Assembly: GCA_001464475.1 (NCBI GenBank)
Contig: LNDX01000025.1
Span: 1-33,868 of the forward strand
DNA from: Flavobacteriaceae bacterium Ga0077528
Lineage (GTDB): Bacteria > Bacteroidota > Bacteroidia > Flavobacteriales > Flavobacteriaceae
Direction: 5' to 3'
DNA: 33,868 bases
Part shown: positions 6,783 through 13,444 of the stretch, piece after piece
How positions within the stretch are numbered: the first letter of the stretch is position 1
Layout: each line of letters starts with the position of its first letter
The notes under the pieces: generated by a model
What the model was told of the DNA's origin: nothing
The model's input: the letters and a program-made list of their open reading frames with translations, nothing else
Database searches by the model: none
Made by a program: the position numbers and the translations under genes

Positions 6783-7165
6783 AGCAATGGAATTGAAGGA
6801 TTGTTTTTGTAATACTCAATTTTTGAATGAAACATTTCTGCCATTCGTTGCCCTTGCCATTTCATTCGTTCTGCTTTTTCACCTTCAAAATTTTCATCCA
6901 CCGTTTCGTAAAAAAGTTTTAACCATTGGTTGAAATGCTCAATGCCAACAGGAAGTTTTGCGTGAGGCACAAACGGACTTCCATAATAGGTGTGTTCATC
7001 CAACAAAACAGTTTGCCAAAAGCGGTACATTTTTTCTAAATGCGCTGGCCAACGGTCTTGGATGACATTGTTAAAAACATCTTTCAATTGGTCGTCTTGA
7101 CGGACTTTTTCGTAAAAACAATCCACTACCAATTTTACATCATCAAGATTTATTATGTCTTTCAT
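6779..7165 (-). CDS. Group III truncated haemoglobin
   Basis: A 128-residue 2-on-2 globin of group III, the class of Campylobacter Ctb. Visible marks are the B-helix FYEKV with a Tyr at the expected B10 place (Tyr18), FWQTVLL, the proximal His68 in VPHAKLPVGIEHF, and NQWLKLFYETV. Globins of this group bind O2, and family members are tied to NO or low-oxygen responses. It lies in the middle of the operon, 1 nt after a small membrane-protein gene and overlapping the next one. Confidence 0.92.
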   Translation of the reverse strand: MKDIINLDDVKLVVDCFYEKVRQDDQLKDVFNNVIQDRWPAHLEKMYRFWQTVLLDEHTYYGSPFVPHAKLPVGIEHFNQWLKLFYETVDENFEGEKAERMKWQGQRMAEMFHSKIEYYKNNPSIPLL

Positions 7166-7166
7166 T

Positions 7167-7463
7167 TTAGAAAATAGTTAAGAGTAGAATGATTAGGTTG
7201 GCAACTACACTAGTGTAAAAAATCACCAAACACCATTTTGCAGGGCTTTGCGCAATGAAGGCGGAGTTTGATGCCATAGTTACAGCAGCACAGATAGCAA
7301 GTAGTGCGATATTGTCTGCCTGCAATGCATACATTGCAGCAATAGAACCCCAACAGCTCTGAGCAGTCATCATTAGTGCCATTGCTCCAAACCTGTTTAC
7401 TTCAAAAGATTGAGCCTGTTTGTCAAACCAATTATTGGTCATTGTTTCTGATTTTGTTTCCAT
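7167..7463 (-). CDS. Small membrane protein of unknown function
   Basis: A 98-residue protein with a polar N-terminus (1-22) and three hydrophobic segments (about 25-45, 49-67, 76-98) rich in Ala and Met; single Cys residues lie in the first (TAQSCWGS), second and third segments. No family is recognised. It is one of several small proteins encoded between the cytochrome subunits and the globin, so an accessory subunit or assembly role is possible. Confidence 0.7.
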   Translation of the reverse strand: METKSETMTNNWFDKQAQSFEVNRFGAMALMMTAQSCWGSIAAMYALQADNIALLAICAAVTMASNSAFIAQSPAKWCLVIFYTSVVANLIILLLTIF

Positions 7464-7495
7464 TTTTTTTAATTTTGGATTTATATTTTACTTCT

Positions 7496-7735
7496 TCATT
7501 GTTTCTTCCAATAATTATTAGCTGCTGCTATGGTTTGAAACTCTATGGCAATTACATTGGCAGAAGCAATAAGTTGTGCAGTATCATTTGCATAATCGCT
7601 TCGCATATTATTCCTTGTTTCGGCATTTGTTTGTATGGTTGCAATAGATTTTCTTGCCATTTTTATAGCCAGTTCTCGTCCTTCTTGAGGCGAGTTTGTG
7701 ATTAATGTTTCTAACCAAATTTCCTTGTTTTCCAT
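7496..7735 (-). CDS. Small soluble helical protein of unknown function
   Basis: A 79-residue protein without signal peptide or membrane segment, predicted mostly helical (WLETLITNSPQEGRELAIKM, then an Ala/Ile-rich half). No Cys and no known motif. It lies 15 nt after the tail-anchored Ig-like gene and 32 nt before the three-helix membrane gene, in line with the operon. Confidence 0.65.
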   Translation of the reverse strand: MENKEIWLETLITNSPQEGRELAIKMARKSIATIQTNAETRNNMRSDYANDTAQLIASANVIAIEFQTIAAANNYWKKQ

Positions 7736-7750
7736 TTCTATTTTATTGAA

Positions 7751-8155
7751 TTACAAACTAAAATTTGTGATGGTATAAAATGCTGCCCAACCCAAAAAAG
7801 CAATGAGCAAAATCCAAAGCCAACTCGGGATACTTTGCGGAGTTTCACTACCTTCAATAAGGAATTTCTTTTGATTGCCTTTGTCATAAGCGTTTATCAT
7901 CAGCGGAATAACTCCGTCAACTACGCCATTATCACTCAATCCTTCTACGGAGATAGCAGGGCCATTTTTGACAATAAATTTTATTTTCCTTATACCTTCT
8001 CTACCTGTGGGTGATTTGCTAATGAGTTTTAATGTGTGCTCGCCATCTGTTAATTTGCTGGTGTCCAAATCAAATTGCACCGGTGGAATCAACTCCGCTA
8101 TGGGTTGTTGTTCATCATCCACAAAAAGTTTGATTTTGCTTTTATATTCTTCCAT
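7751..8155 (-). CDS. Ig-like protein with C-terminal membrane anchor
   Basis: A 134-residue protein. The N-terminal ~105 residues have a beta-sandwich pattern, including LDTSKLTDGEHTLKLISKSP, the strand-turn signature of bacterial Ig-like and cadherin-like domains. Residues about 111-130 (IPSWLWILLIAFLGWAAFYT) form one membrane segment. With no signal peptide it would be tail-anchored, unless another route exports it. It lies 5 nt after the CPVC gene and follows the oxidase subunits, so it may be a small accessory subunit. No family name can be given. Confidence 0.7.
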   Translation of the reverse strand: MEEYKSKIKLFVDDEQQPIAELIPPVQFDLDTSKLTDGEHTLKLISKSPTGREGIRKIKFIVKNGPAISVEGLSDNGVVDGVIPLMINAYDKGNQKKFLIEGSETPQSIPSWLWILLIAFLGWAAFYTITNFSL

Positions 8156-8160
8156 CTTAT

Positions 8161-8421
8161 TTAATTGCTTAAGATTGATTGTTTGATATGGTCATCATTT
8201 TTCTCACCGGGTTTTAGCAGGTATTTTATTGAGTAAATCAGCGTTAAAACCGTTATAAGCGTAATAATGGCAATGATTACCCAATCCCAATCACTTTGCG
8301 GACCCGCCCCGTGGGTTAATCCTTGCGTTATTTTAGGTTGTTGCTTTTCGCAAACAGGACAAGCAATAGCTATTTGAGCTATAAAAATGAAAAATACGGG
8401 TATGAGATTTTTTACTTTCAT
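8161..8421 (-). CDS. Small exported membrane protein with CPVC motif
   Basis: An 86-residue protein. Residues 1-20 form a signal peptide or first membrane segment (LIPVFFIFIAQIAIA), followed at once by CPVCEKQQP (Cys21, Cys24), then a polar linker, one membrane segment (about 46-68) and a basic tail. The CPVC pair would face the periplasm, where it could bind copper or haem or act in thiol exchange; that is inference. It lies 4 nt after the cytochrome gene, consistent with a role in building or serving the oxidase. Confidence 0.75.
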   Translation of the reverse strand: MKVKNLIPVFFIFIAQIAIACPVCEKQQPKITQGLTHGAGPQSDWDWVIIAIITLITVLTLIYSIKYLLKPGEKNDDHIKQSILSN

Positions 8422-8425
8422 CTTG

Positions 8426-9433
8426 TTATTTGTTAGATGTTAATTTTATAAAATCCATAATTTTTTTCACTTCTTCAGGAGTTACGGTTTTGGCGTTGTT
8501 GCCCCAACTTGTTTTTTCGTGATTGATGATGGCAGTTACTTCTTCGGGAGTGAGATTATTATCCGTACCTACTGCATTCATTACGGCATATTCTGGTCTT
8601 GCATCATAACCAAGCATTATAATATTAACGAATAACTCGAGATCATCACCCAAAACTATCGGGCTACCCTTTAATGATGGGAAAGCACCTTTAAGTCCTT
8701 CGCCATTGGCTTGGTGGCAACTCATACAATTATTAGTGTACAATAATTTGCCATCAGGTAGGTTAGCATTATTTCCATTTACTACCACAGGAATTTCTTT
8801 TTTCTTGTACAAAAATTCCATAGGTAATTTACCATCAGGTAGTGGCGTTTGTTTTAGGCTTTGGAGATACGCTACTAATAGGAGTGCTTCTTGCGTGGCA
8901 ACAATTCTTCCGCTAATTCCTTTTCTGTACGCATCAGGCACTACTACTTCAACATCTTTTTCGCCTAACTCATTTTTCACTTCAAATAGCCAAGGGTAAG
9001 CTGGCATTATTGATTTTTCTACTACGGCTCTGGGTTGGTAGAGGTGCAATAAATTCCACGCCAAGCTCGGTTGTCTTGAACCGATATTCGTTAAATCGGG
9101 ACCAGTTCTTTCTGTACCCATTAGTGTAGCAGTGTTACGCCAAAAATCGGTTCTCGAAATGCCTGCATAATCGGCTGGTATTCCGGGTCTGCTGCCCCAA
9201 ATATTGTCCATATCTACATTTCTTACTTGCTGTGTATGGCAAGCCACACATCCGTTGGCGATAAAACTTTTTTTACCGAGATAAGCTTCTTGACTTAATG
9301 GCTCATAGCCGGGCAATGGTTCATTATTATCTTGATTGTTGATGGCAGGCATTATGGCAACAACTATTGTAAGACCAACAAATAGTCCCAGTGCTGTTCT
9401 GAATAGTTTTTTATGATTGTCGAAAAATTCCAT
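8426..9433 (-). CDS. Di-haem membrane cytochrome c: CcoO-like domain fused to a class I cytochrome c
   Basis: A 335-residue protein with one N-terminal membrane anchor (about 10-30) and two CXXCH haem sites. The first (NGCVACHTQQVR) is followed by MGTERTGPDLTNIG and SIMPAYPWLF, the CcoO/FixO pattern in which that Met is the axial ligand. The second (NNCMSCHQANGEG) belongs to a separate class I cytochrome c domain after a linker, resembling CcoP or NorC. It would pass electrons from the periplasm to the catalytic subunit encoded 10 nt upstream. Most cbb3 operons keep CcoO and CcoP as separate genes, so this compact form is distinctive. Confidence 0.9.
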   Translation of the reverse strand: MEFFDNHKKLFRTALGLFVGLTIVVAIMPAINNQDNNEPLPGYEPLSQEAYLGKKSFIANGCVACHTQQVRNVDMDNIWGSRPGIPADYAGISRTDFWRNTATLMGTERTGPDLTNIGSRQPSLAWNLLHLYQPRAVVEKSIMPAYPWLFEVKNELGEKDVEVVVPDAYRKGISGRIVATQEALLLVAYLQSLKQTPLPDGKLPMEFLYKKKEIPVVVNGNNANLPDGKLLYTNNCMSCHQANGEGLKGAFPSLKGSPIVLGDDLELFVNIIMLGYDARPEYAVMNAVGTDNNLTPEEVTAIINHEKTSWGNNAKTVTPEEVKKIMDFIKLTSNK

Positions 9434-9443
9434 TTCGTATATA

Positions 9444-11195
9444 TTAATTTGTTACTTCTTGATTGTCTATTGCCACCTTTGCATTTAGAATGTCTTTTGG
9501 CGAAGAGGGTATTTCTATCTCTTCTTTCTTTTTTACCATTACATAAAAGTTGTAGGCAAACAAAATATGAGAAAGCCACATCAATGAACCACCAATGGCA
9601 CGCCAAAGCCAATACGGAGCCATCAATTCTACACTTTCAATAAATGATTTGGTGCCTTCCATCCACATCAATCCCCTGAGCGTAGAACCGTACATAAGTG
9701 GGAATGTATAGAAAAGCAATCCAATGAGTGCCAACCAAAAATGAGCACCAACGGTAATTTGAGGTGGTTCTTTTCCTGTCAATCTTGGTACAACGGTATA
9801 AATGAAACCCCAAAGCATAAAGCAGATGATACCATACATTGTGAGATGCGAATGAGCTACAGTAAAATCGGTAAAATGCCACACCAAATTGGTAAACTTG
9901 AATGCTTCGGCAGTTCCCTGTAATGAACCTGTGAAGTAGAATATGATACCAATCAAATAAAACGGAAGGGTATAACTGCCCGACAGTTTGTGCCAAGATC
10001 CTTTGAAAGTCATCAAGAAATTTGTGGTCCCTGCAACAACGGGTATTATCATACCTGCACTTCCCACAATGGCAACAGTTTGTAACCACCAAGGAATCGC
10101 ACTAAAAATGAAATGATGTGTTCCTATTAAAGTATAAAAAAGGATTTGCACCCAAAACGCCAGAATTCCTAAACTATAAGAGTATATAGGTTTATTTAAT
10201 TGTTGAGGCAGGAAGTAATACATCAATCCGAGATTGAAAAGCATAAACCACATACCCACACCTTGGTGCATATAGTAACCTTGTATAATTGTTTCGCCTA
10301 AGCCATTTTGCCAACTTGGCCAATACGCAATTACGGCAATCACCAATAGAAACATCATTGCAGAAATGATGTACCAATTAGAAACATAAATTTCTTTGGT
10401 TGTTCTTATGGCTATGGTTTTGTAAAAATTTCTTAGCGAAATGATAACACCAATACCAAACAACGCCATCACTGGCCAAATGTATTCCCGGTATTCGCCA
10501 CCGCCATTGTTGATGCCAGCCATTAGGAACAAACTACCAAGTACAACTGAAGTGTTTATGAGAATGAGAGTTCGATAACCCGTTTTAATACTTGCAATTG
10601 GCACATTGCTCACTCGTGGAATAACATAATATGCCAAGCCCAACATTGCCAAAGATGCCCAGCCCCAAAATACAGCGTTAGTGTGTACAGGTCGTAATCT
10701 TCCAAAACTCAACCAACTGTAATGGTCAACATCTGGAGCAACAAATTTAATCCCTACATATTCACCAACAGTAGTTCCAAACAACAACCAAAAAGTGGCA
10801 CAACCTAAATACCACAGAATGAGTTTGGTTAAGTCTGGTTCAATATAAGGTCTTGCTTGACTTTTCTTCTTTTGTTCAATAAATCTCAATGAACTTGCTT
10901 CGCTTACATTGTCAATTAATCCTTTTTCGTCTATAGGTGTCGTATCGCCAGCTAATTCATTATTAGAAAGAGAATATTCAAGTTCTTTTTTTCGTAGCTC
11001 TAACCTTTGAACTTCTTCGGTACTTAAACTTTTCAAATACTCATTGAATTTTTCTAGTTCTTTTTTCTTTAAAAAATTCTTTACAACATTCTTGGCTTTA
11101 ATGATTACCAATATCGAAGCAATAATTACTGGTATTGCTATCAGCAATAGTGTGAGGATAATGCCCGATTCGCTGAATATATTTTTTGTTTCCAT
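9444..11195 (-). CDS. Haem-copper oxidase superfamily catalytic subunit, CcoN-like
   Basis: A 583-residue protein: one N-terminal membrane helix (11-33), a charged cytoplasmic stretch (about 40-115), then a 12-helix core. Metal ligands are all present: His171 (RLRPVHTNAV) and His450 for low-spin haem, His448 for high-spin haem, and His310, His360 and His361 for the second metal. Tyr354 lies six residues before His360, exactly as the cross-linked Tyr of cbb3 oxidases, while the Glu that marks cNOR is replaced by Gly314. Spacings 310-360 and 361-448 equal those of CcoN as I recall them. The AHSHLTMYG helix also recalls NorB. Either an O2-reducing cbb3-type enzyme or a cbb3-derived NO reductase fits; neighbours favour NO stress. 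Confidence 0.88.
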   Translation of the reverse strand: METKNIFSESGIILTLLLIAIPVIIASILVIIKAKNVVKNFLKKKELEKFNEYLKSLSTEEVQRLELRKKELEYSLSNNELAGDTTPIDEKGLIDNVSEASSLRFIEQKKKSQARPYIEPDLTKLILWYLGCATFWLLFGTTVGEYVGIKFVAPDVDHYSWLSFGRLRPVHTNAVFWGWASLAMLGLAYYVIPRVSNVPIASIKTGYRTLILINTSVVLGSLFLMAGINNGGGEYREYIWPVMALFGIGVIISLRNFYKTIAIRTTKEIYVSNWYIISAMMFLLVIAVIAYWPSWQNGLGETIIQGYYMHQGVGMWFMLFNLGLMYYFLPQQLNKPIYSYSLGILAFWVQILFYTLIGTHHFIFSAIPWWLQTVAIVGSAGMIIPVVAGTTNFLMTFKGSWHKLSGSYTLPFYLIGIIFYFTGSLQGTAEAFKFTNLVWHFTDFTVAHSHLTMYGIICFMLWGFIYTVVPRLTGKEPPQITVGAHFWLALIGLLFYTFPLMYGSTLRGLMWMEGTKSFIESVELMAPYWLWRAIGGSLMWLSHILFAYNFYVMVKKKEEIEIPSSPKDILNAKVAIDNQEVTN

Positions 11196-11208
11196 TTCTT
11201 ATTTATAT

Positions 11209-11224
11209 TGGATATTATTGTCCA
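11209..11224 (-). promoter_or_regulatory. Putative Rrf2 operator upstream of the oxidase operon
   Basis: TGGATATTATTGTCCA (plus strand) is a partly palindromic 16-mer lying 13 nt before the start codon of the CcoN-like gene. A near-identical 16-mer (14 of 16 bases) lies upstream of the rrf2 gene. The pair fits one regulator controlling both promoters. Confidence 0.6.
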
Positions 11225-11242
11225 CTATTTATTCAAATTTTT

Positions 11243-11677
11243 TTATCGTTTTAAAAATGTTAAGCCCTTCTCAAAATCCATTGCCAAAGTTTTTACAGTA
11301 GTAGTTTCAAGCATTTTTTTAAGTTCATCTCTAATCCCTTTAAATTGATTGTGTACAGGACAAGGTTTATCCGCATTGCATCGTTTCAAACCCAAACCAC
11401 AGCCATTATAAACAGTATCTCCATCAATTGCATAAACAATAGAGCTTAATTTCACTTTCTCCAATTCACTTTTGTCCATTGAAAAACCACCTGTTGGTCC
11501 CTTGTCGGAATTGATAATGTTGCTTTTGGATAGTCGCTGCAAAATTTTGGAGGTGTATGCAGAGGGCGATTCAATAGCTTCTGCCACATCCTTCAAGCTC
11601 ACTTTTCTGTCAAGCAAAGATTGCTCTGCAATGAAAATTGATGCTCTAATACCATATTCACAAGCCTTTGAAAACAT
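11243..11677 (-). CDS. Rrf2-family Fe-S regulator, NsrR-like
   Basis: A 144-residue Rrf2 winged-helix regulator. The N-terminal part (MFSKACEYGIRA, ESPSAYTSKILQRL, GPTGGFSM wing) binds DNA; Cys93, Cys100 and Cys106 (C-x6-C-x5-C, ending CPVH) occupy the Fe-S cluster positions of NsrR and IscR. NsrR senses NO through its cluster. The gene lies 47 nt upstream of the CcoN-like gene in the same direction, and a matching 16-bp dyad sits before each of the two genes, so it probably represses itself and the operon until NO destroys the cluster. IscR-like function is the alternative; NO-related neighbours favour NsrR. Confidence 0.88.
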   Translation of the reverse strand: MFSKACEYGIRASIFIAEQSLLDRKVSLKDVAEAIESPSAYTSKILQRLSKSNIINSDKGPTGGFSMDKSELEKVKLSSIVYAIDGDTVYNGCGLGLKRCNADKPCPVHNQFKGIRDELKKMLETTTVKTLAMDFEKGLTFLKR

Positions 11678-11696
11678 ATTTTACTTTTTATCTGTG

Positions 11697-11738
11697 CAAA
11701 GATAAGTACTTTTCTTGAATAGTGGATATATTTGTCCA
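11697..11738 (-). promoter_or_regulatory. rrf2 promoter with overlapping operator
   Basis: On the minus strand, TATCTTTG (11704-11697) is a perfect TAnnTTTG box, 19 nt from the ATG at 11677. The 16-mer TGGATATATTTGTCCA (11723-11738, plus strand) lies in the -33 region and matches the operator before the CcoN-like gene at 14 of 16 positions, suggesting autorepression. Confidence 0.6.
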
Positions 11739-11991
11739 ATATATTTTTTTGAGCGTGGAAAATTGGCTCTTTTGTAAAACTTGGTTTGTGTGTTGGCTCG
11801 TGCGGTTTTGCAAATGTGCCAATGTGCGGCTGGCTAAAATTATTTTTAAAATGTGCGGTGGGGAAAATTTTTAAACCCATTGGGGTCGGCTTGAGTGTCG
11901 GAAAAATCAGGTCGGTTTGTGTCAAGTTACAGAGAAATTGTCTGCCGTTTTTTGGTTGTTTGTTGGAGGTCTGGTTGGTCTTTCTACGCTT
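11739..11991. other. Non-coding head of block 2
   Basis: A T/G-rich stretch with no credible gene. Phrases such as GGCTCTTTTG, TTGCAAATGTGC and GGGAAAATTTTTAAACCC resemble the non-coding sequence at 982-1185, some in the same and some in the opposite orientation. It lies between the rrf2 promoter and the palindromic element at 11992. Confidence 0.5.
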
Positions 11992-12160
11992 GCTGGTAAC
12001 GTCCCTTGGCTTGCATTCAGTGGCTTTTTTGAACACTGACGCTAACAAATATACCGAAAACTTTGAAAGAAAAAACGCTTTAAAAAAGAAAAAATTTTGA
12101 CCGATTAGTTTCCCGATAAGTCCCAAGCCAAGCCATTGATGCAAACCAATGTTATACGCA
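11992..12160. repeat. Palindromic inter-block element E3 (attC-like)
   Basis: The element is bounded by GCTGGTAAC (11992-12000) and GTTATACGCA (12151-12160). Left arm: AACG, TCCC, TTG, GCTTGC; right arm: GCAAAC, CAA, TGTT; the arms then pair through CAGTGGC / GCCATTG. It is roughly 90% identical along its full length, in the same orientation, to the element at 12982. Its left boundary complements the start of block 2 at 973, its right boundary the end of block 3 at 12982. Confidence 0.75.
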
Positions 12161-12161
12161 G

Positions 12162-12365
12162 TTATTTTAATTCTCCCTCATTACAGAATATGTGTTTTGT
12201 TTCTCCATTTCTTATGACCGAAATTTGATAATCGAAACCAGCCCTAGCGTGGTCTGAATTTATGTAACCTTCAGGAAAATCAATTTTGCGTAGTAGTATT
12301 ATTGCATCTTCTTCTTTTCCAGTCAACGATGTATAGATAACATTTTGATTAACAGAATATGACAT
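12162..12365 (-). CDS. Small hypothetical protein, possible antitoxin partner
   Basis: A 67-residue soluble protein, no family recognised. The sequence is mixed charged and hydrophobic (GKEEDAIILLRKIDFPEGYI) and looks like a small alpha/beta fold. It starts 2 nt after the HEPN-like gene and stops about 10 nt before the block boundary. A small gene closely coupled to a HEPN-type gene in a two-gene mobile block suggests a toxin-antitoxin pair; this is inference. Confidence 0.6.
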   Translation of the reverse strand: MSYSVNQNVIYTSLTGKEEDAIILLRKIDFPEGYINSDHARAGFDYQISVIRNGETKHIFCNEGELK

Positions 12366-12367
12366 AT

Positions 12368-12970
12368 TTATATATTTAAGTTTTGTTTTTTTACATTCTC
12401 TAAAGCGTTTTCCATTATTACATTACCGCCTGGCATTTTCATTATTTCGTCTTTTAAGGCATTAAGATAATTATTTCTACCGACTTTTTTTCCTTCTTCA
12501 AAAGCATGCTTTACAATTTTATTAAGTAGCATTTGTGCAATATCCCAAAACAAATGAAAAAAGCATACTTTGTATTTAAATTCGTCCTTTTCAATTTTCT
12601 TGGTTTCATTTCCGTACCATTTATCAAGATTTTTTTTGACAGAAATTGAACTTGTACCTATTTCAAAAAAGTCTTTAAATGTTTCAACTGATTTCACATG
12701 AGCAAATTTGTTTCGGATTATCATTAAATCAGTCATTTTTTTTATATCCTCTTTATCTAATTCTTTGAAGTCTTGGATAATTTGAACTTTTTGGTTGAAT
12801 GATAATGCAGTAGATCCAAAACCAAATGATTTAGATTTTTTCCAATCAAGGTTTAGAATTATTCCCAAAGAGGAAGAAACCATTTCTTCCAAATGAAGTG
12901 TATGTTCTAAAATGTATAATCTTAGATTTTCTGATGTAGATATAATATTAATATATGAAAGTTCTTCCAT
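12368..12970 (-). CDS. HEPN/MltR-like helical protein with R-x4-H motif
   Basis: A 200-residue, mainly helical protein. Residues around 107-112 read RNKFAH, the R-x4-6-H motif of HEPN-domain proteins, many of which are RNases in toxin-antitoxin and defence systems. The preceding run (LSFNQKVQIIQDFKELDKED and MTDLMIIRNKFAHV) resembles the MltR/DUF4145-type arrangement. The C-terminal half is Lys-rich with a Met-rich helix. Transcription probably starts at the block's right end, about 20 nt upstream of the ATG. The call is by motif only; RNase activity is not established. Confidence 0.65.
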   Translation of the reverse strand: MEELSYINIISTSENLRLYILEHTLHLEEMVSSSLGIILNLDWKKSKSFGFGSTALSFNQKVQIIQDFKELDKEDIKKMTDLMIIRNKFAHVKSVETFKDFFEIGTSSISVKKNLDKWYGNETKKIEKDEFKYKVCFFHLFWDIAQMLLNKIVKHAFEEGKKVGRNNYLNALKDEIMKMPGGNVIMENALENVKKQNLNI

Positions 12971-12981
12971 AAGTATATAAT

Positions 12982-13150
12982 TGCGTATAACGGTACTTGG
13001 CTTGCTTTCAGTGGCTTATTTTGTCACTGATGAAAACAAATATACCGAAAACTTTGAAAGAAAAAGCGTTATTAAAAAGAAAAAAATATTGACCGATTAG
13101 TTTCCCGATAAGTCCCAAGCCAAGCCATTGAAGCAAACCAATGTTGGCAG
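12982..13150. repeat. Palindromic inter-block element E4 (attC-like)
   Basis: The element is bounded by TGCGTATAAC (12982-12991) and GTTGGCAG (13143-13150). Left arm: AACG, GTAC, TTG, GCTTGC; right arm: GCAAAC, CAA, TGTT. It shares long identical runs with the element at 11992, such as GACCGATTAGTTTCCCGATA. The two copies are direct repeats flanking block 3, so homologous recombination between them could also delete it. Confidence 0.75.
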
Positions 13151-13225
13151 TTGCCTTTAATTATAAGGCTCTATTTTCGGTTTTTATATAGCTTATCACT
13201 TTCTGTTATGTGCCTATTTTACTCG

Positions 13226-13405
13226 TGCGGAAGCTTTGTTCATTTTGGCGGATGTCTTATTTATTTTGGCGGATGCTTGTTTCACTTTGGCGGTTGTCTT
13301 ATTTATTTTGGTAGGTGTCTTGTTTACTTTGGCGGAAGGCTTGTTTATTTTGGCGGTTGCTTATTTCATTTTGGCGGATGTCTTGTTTATTTTAGCGGAA
13401 GGCTT
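13226..13405. repeat. 21-bp tandem repeat, about eight units
   Basis: Head-to-tail 21-bp units (TTTTGGCGGATGTCTTATTTA type) begin at 13243, with the GG dinucleotide recurring every 21 bp at 13247, 13268, 13289, 13310, 13331, 13352 and 13373, and a decayed unit at each end. On the minus strand each unit encodes a heptapeptide like KINKTSA in the frame of the 241-residue gene that ends at 13445, so the array may be the remains of a C-terminal repeat tail. Confidence 0.75.
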
Positions 13406-13426
13406 ATGCAGTTGTGCATAAGCCTT
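13399..13426 (+). terminator. Hairpin at the end of the tandem repeat
   Basis: Perfect 12-bp arms (AAGGCTTATGCA, 13399-13410, and its complement 13415-13426) with a 4-nt loop. A T-rich tract follows on the plus strand only (GTTTAGTTTTGTTTTT), so the terminator form is plus-directed although no plus gene is evident. On the minus strand the hairpin falls just after the stop codon at 13445 without a U-tract. Confidence 0.45.
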
Positions 13427-13444
13427 GTTTAGTTTTGTTTTTGG

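Noticed and set aside
11599..12144. 181-residue minus frame beginning MHQWLGLGLIGKLIG, and the plus frame 11786-12100
   Set aside because: The N-terminal part is the translation of the repeated element at 11992-12160, and the rest overlaps rrf2 in another frame; a recurrent false ORF.
115..13150. Canonical integron attC sites
   Set aside because: The architecture is similar, but core boxes such as GTTACCA and GTTATAC do not fit GTTRRRY and no integron integrase is present; called attC-like only.
13226..13405. CRISPR array
   Set aside because: The 21-bp units are head to tail with no spacers and no cas genes are nearby.
13151..13432. Plus-strand 93-residue Gly/Cys/Phe repeat protein
   Set aside because: It needs a TTG start, consists of the 21-bp repeat read in one frame, and the minus frame better explains the array as a tail of the neighbouring gene.
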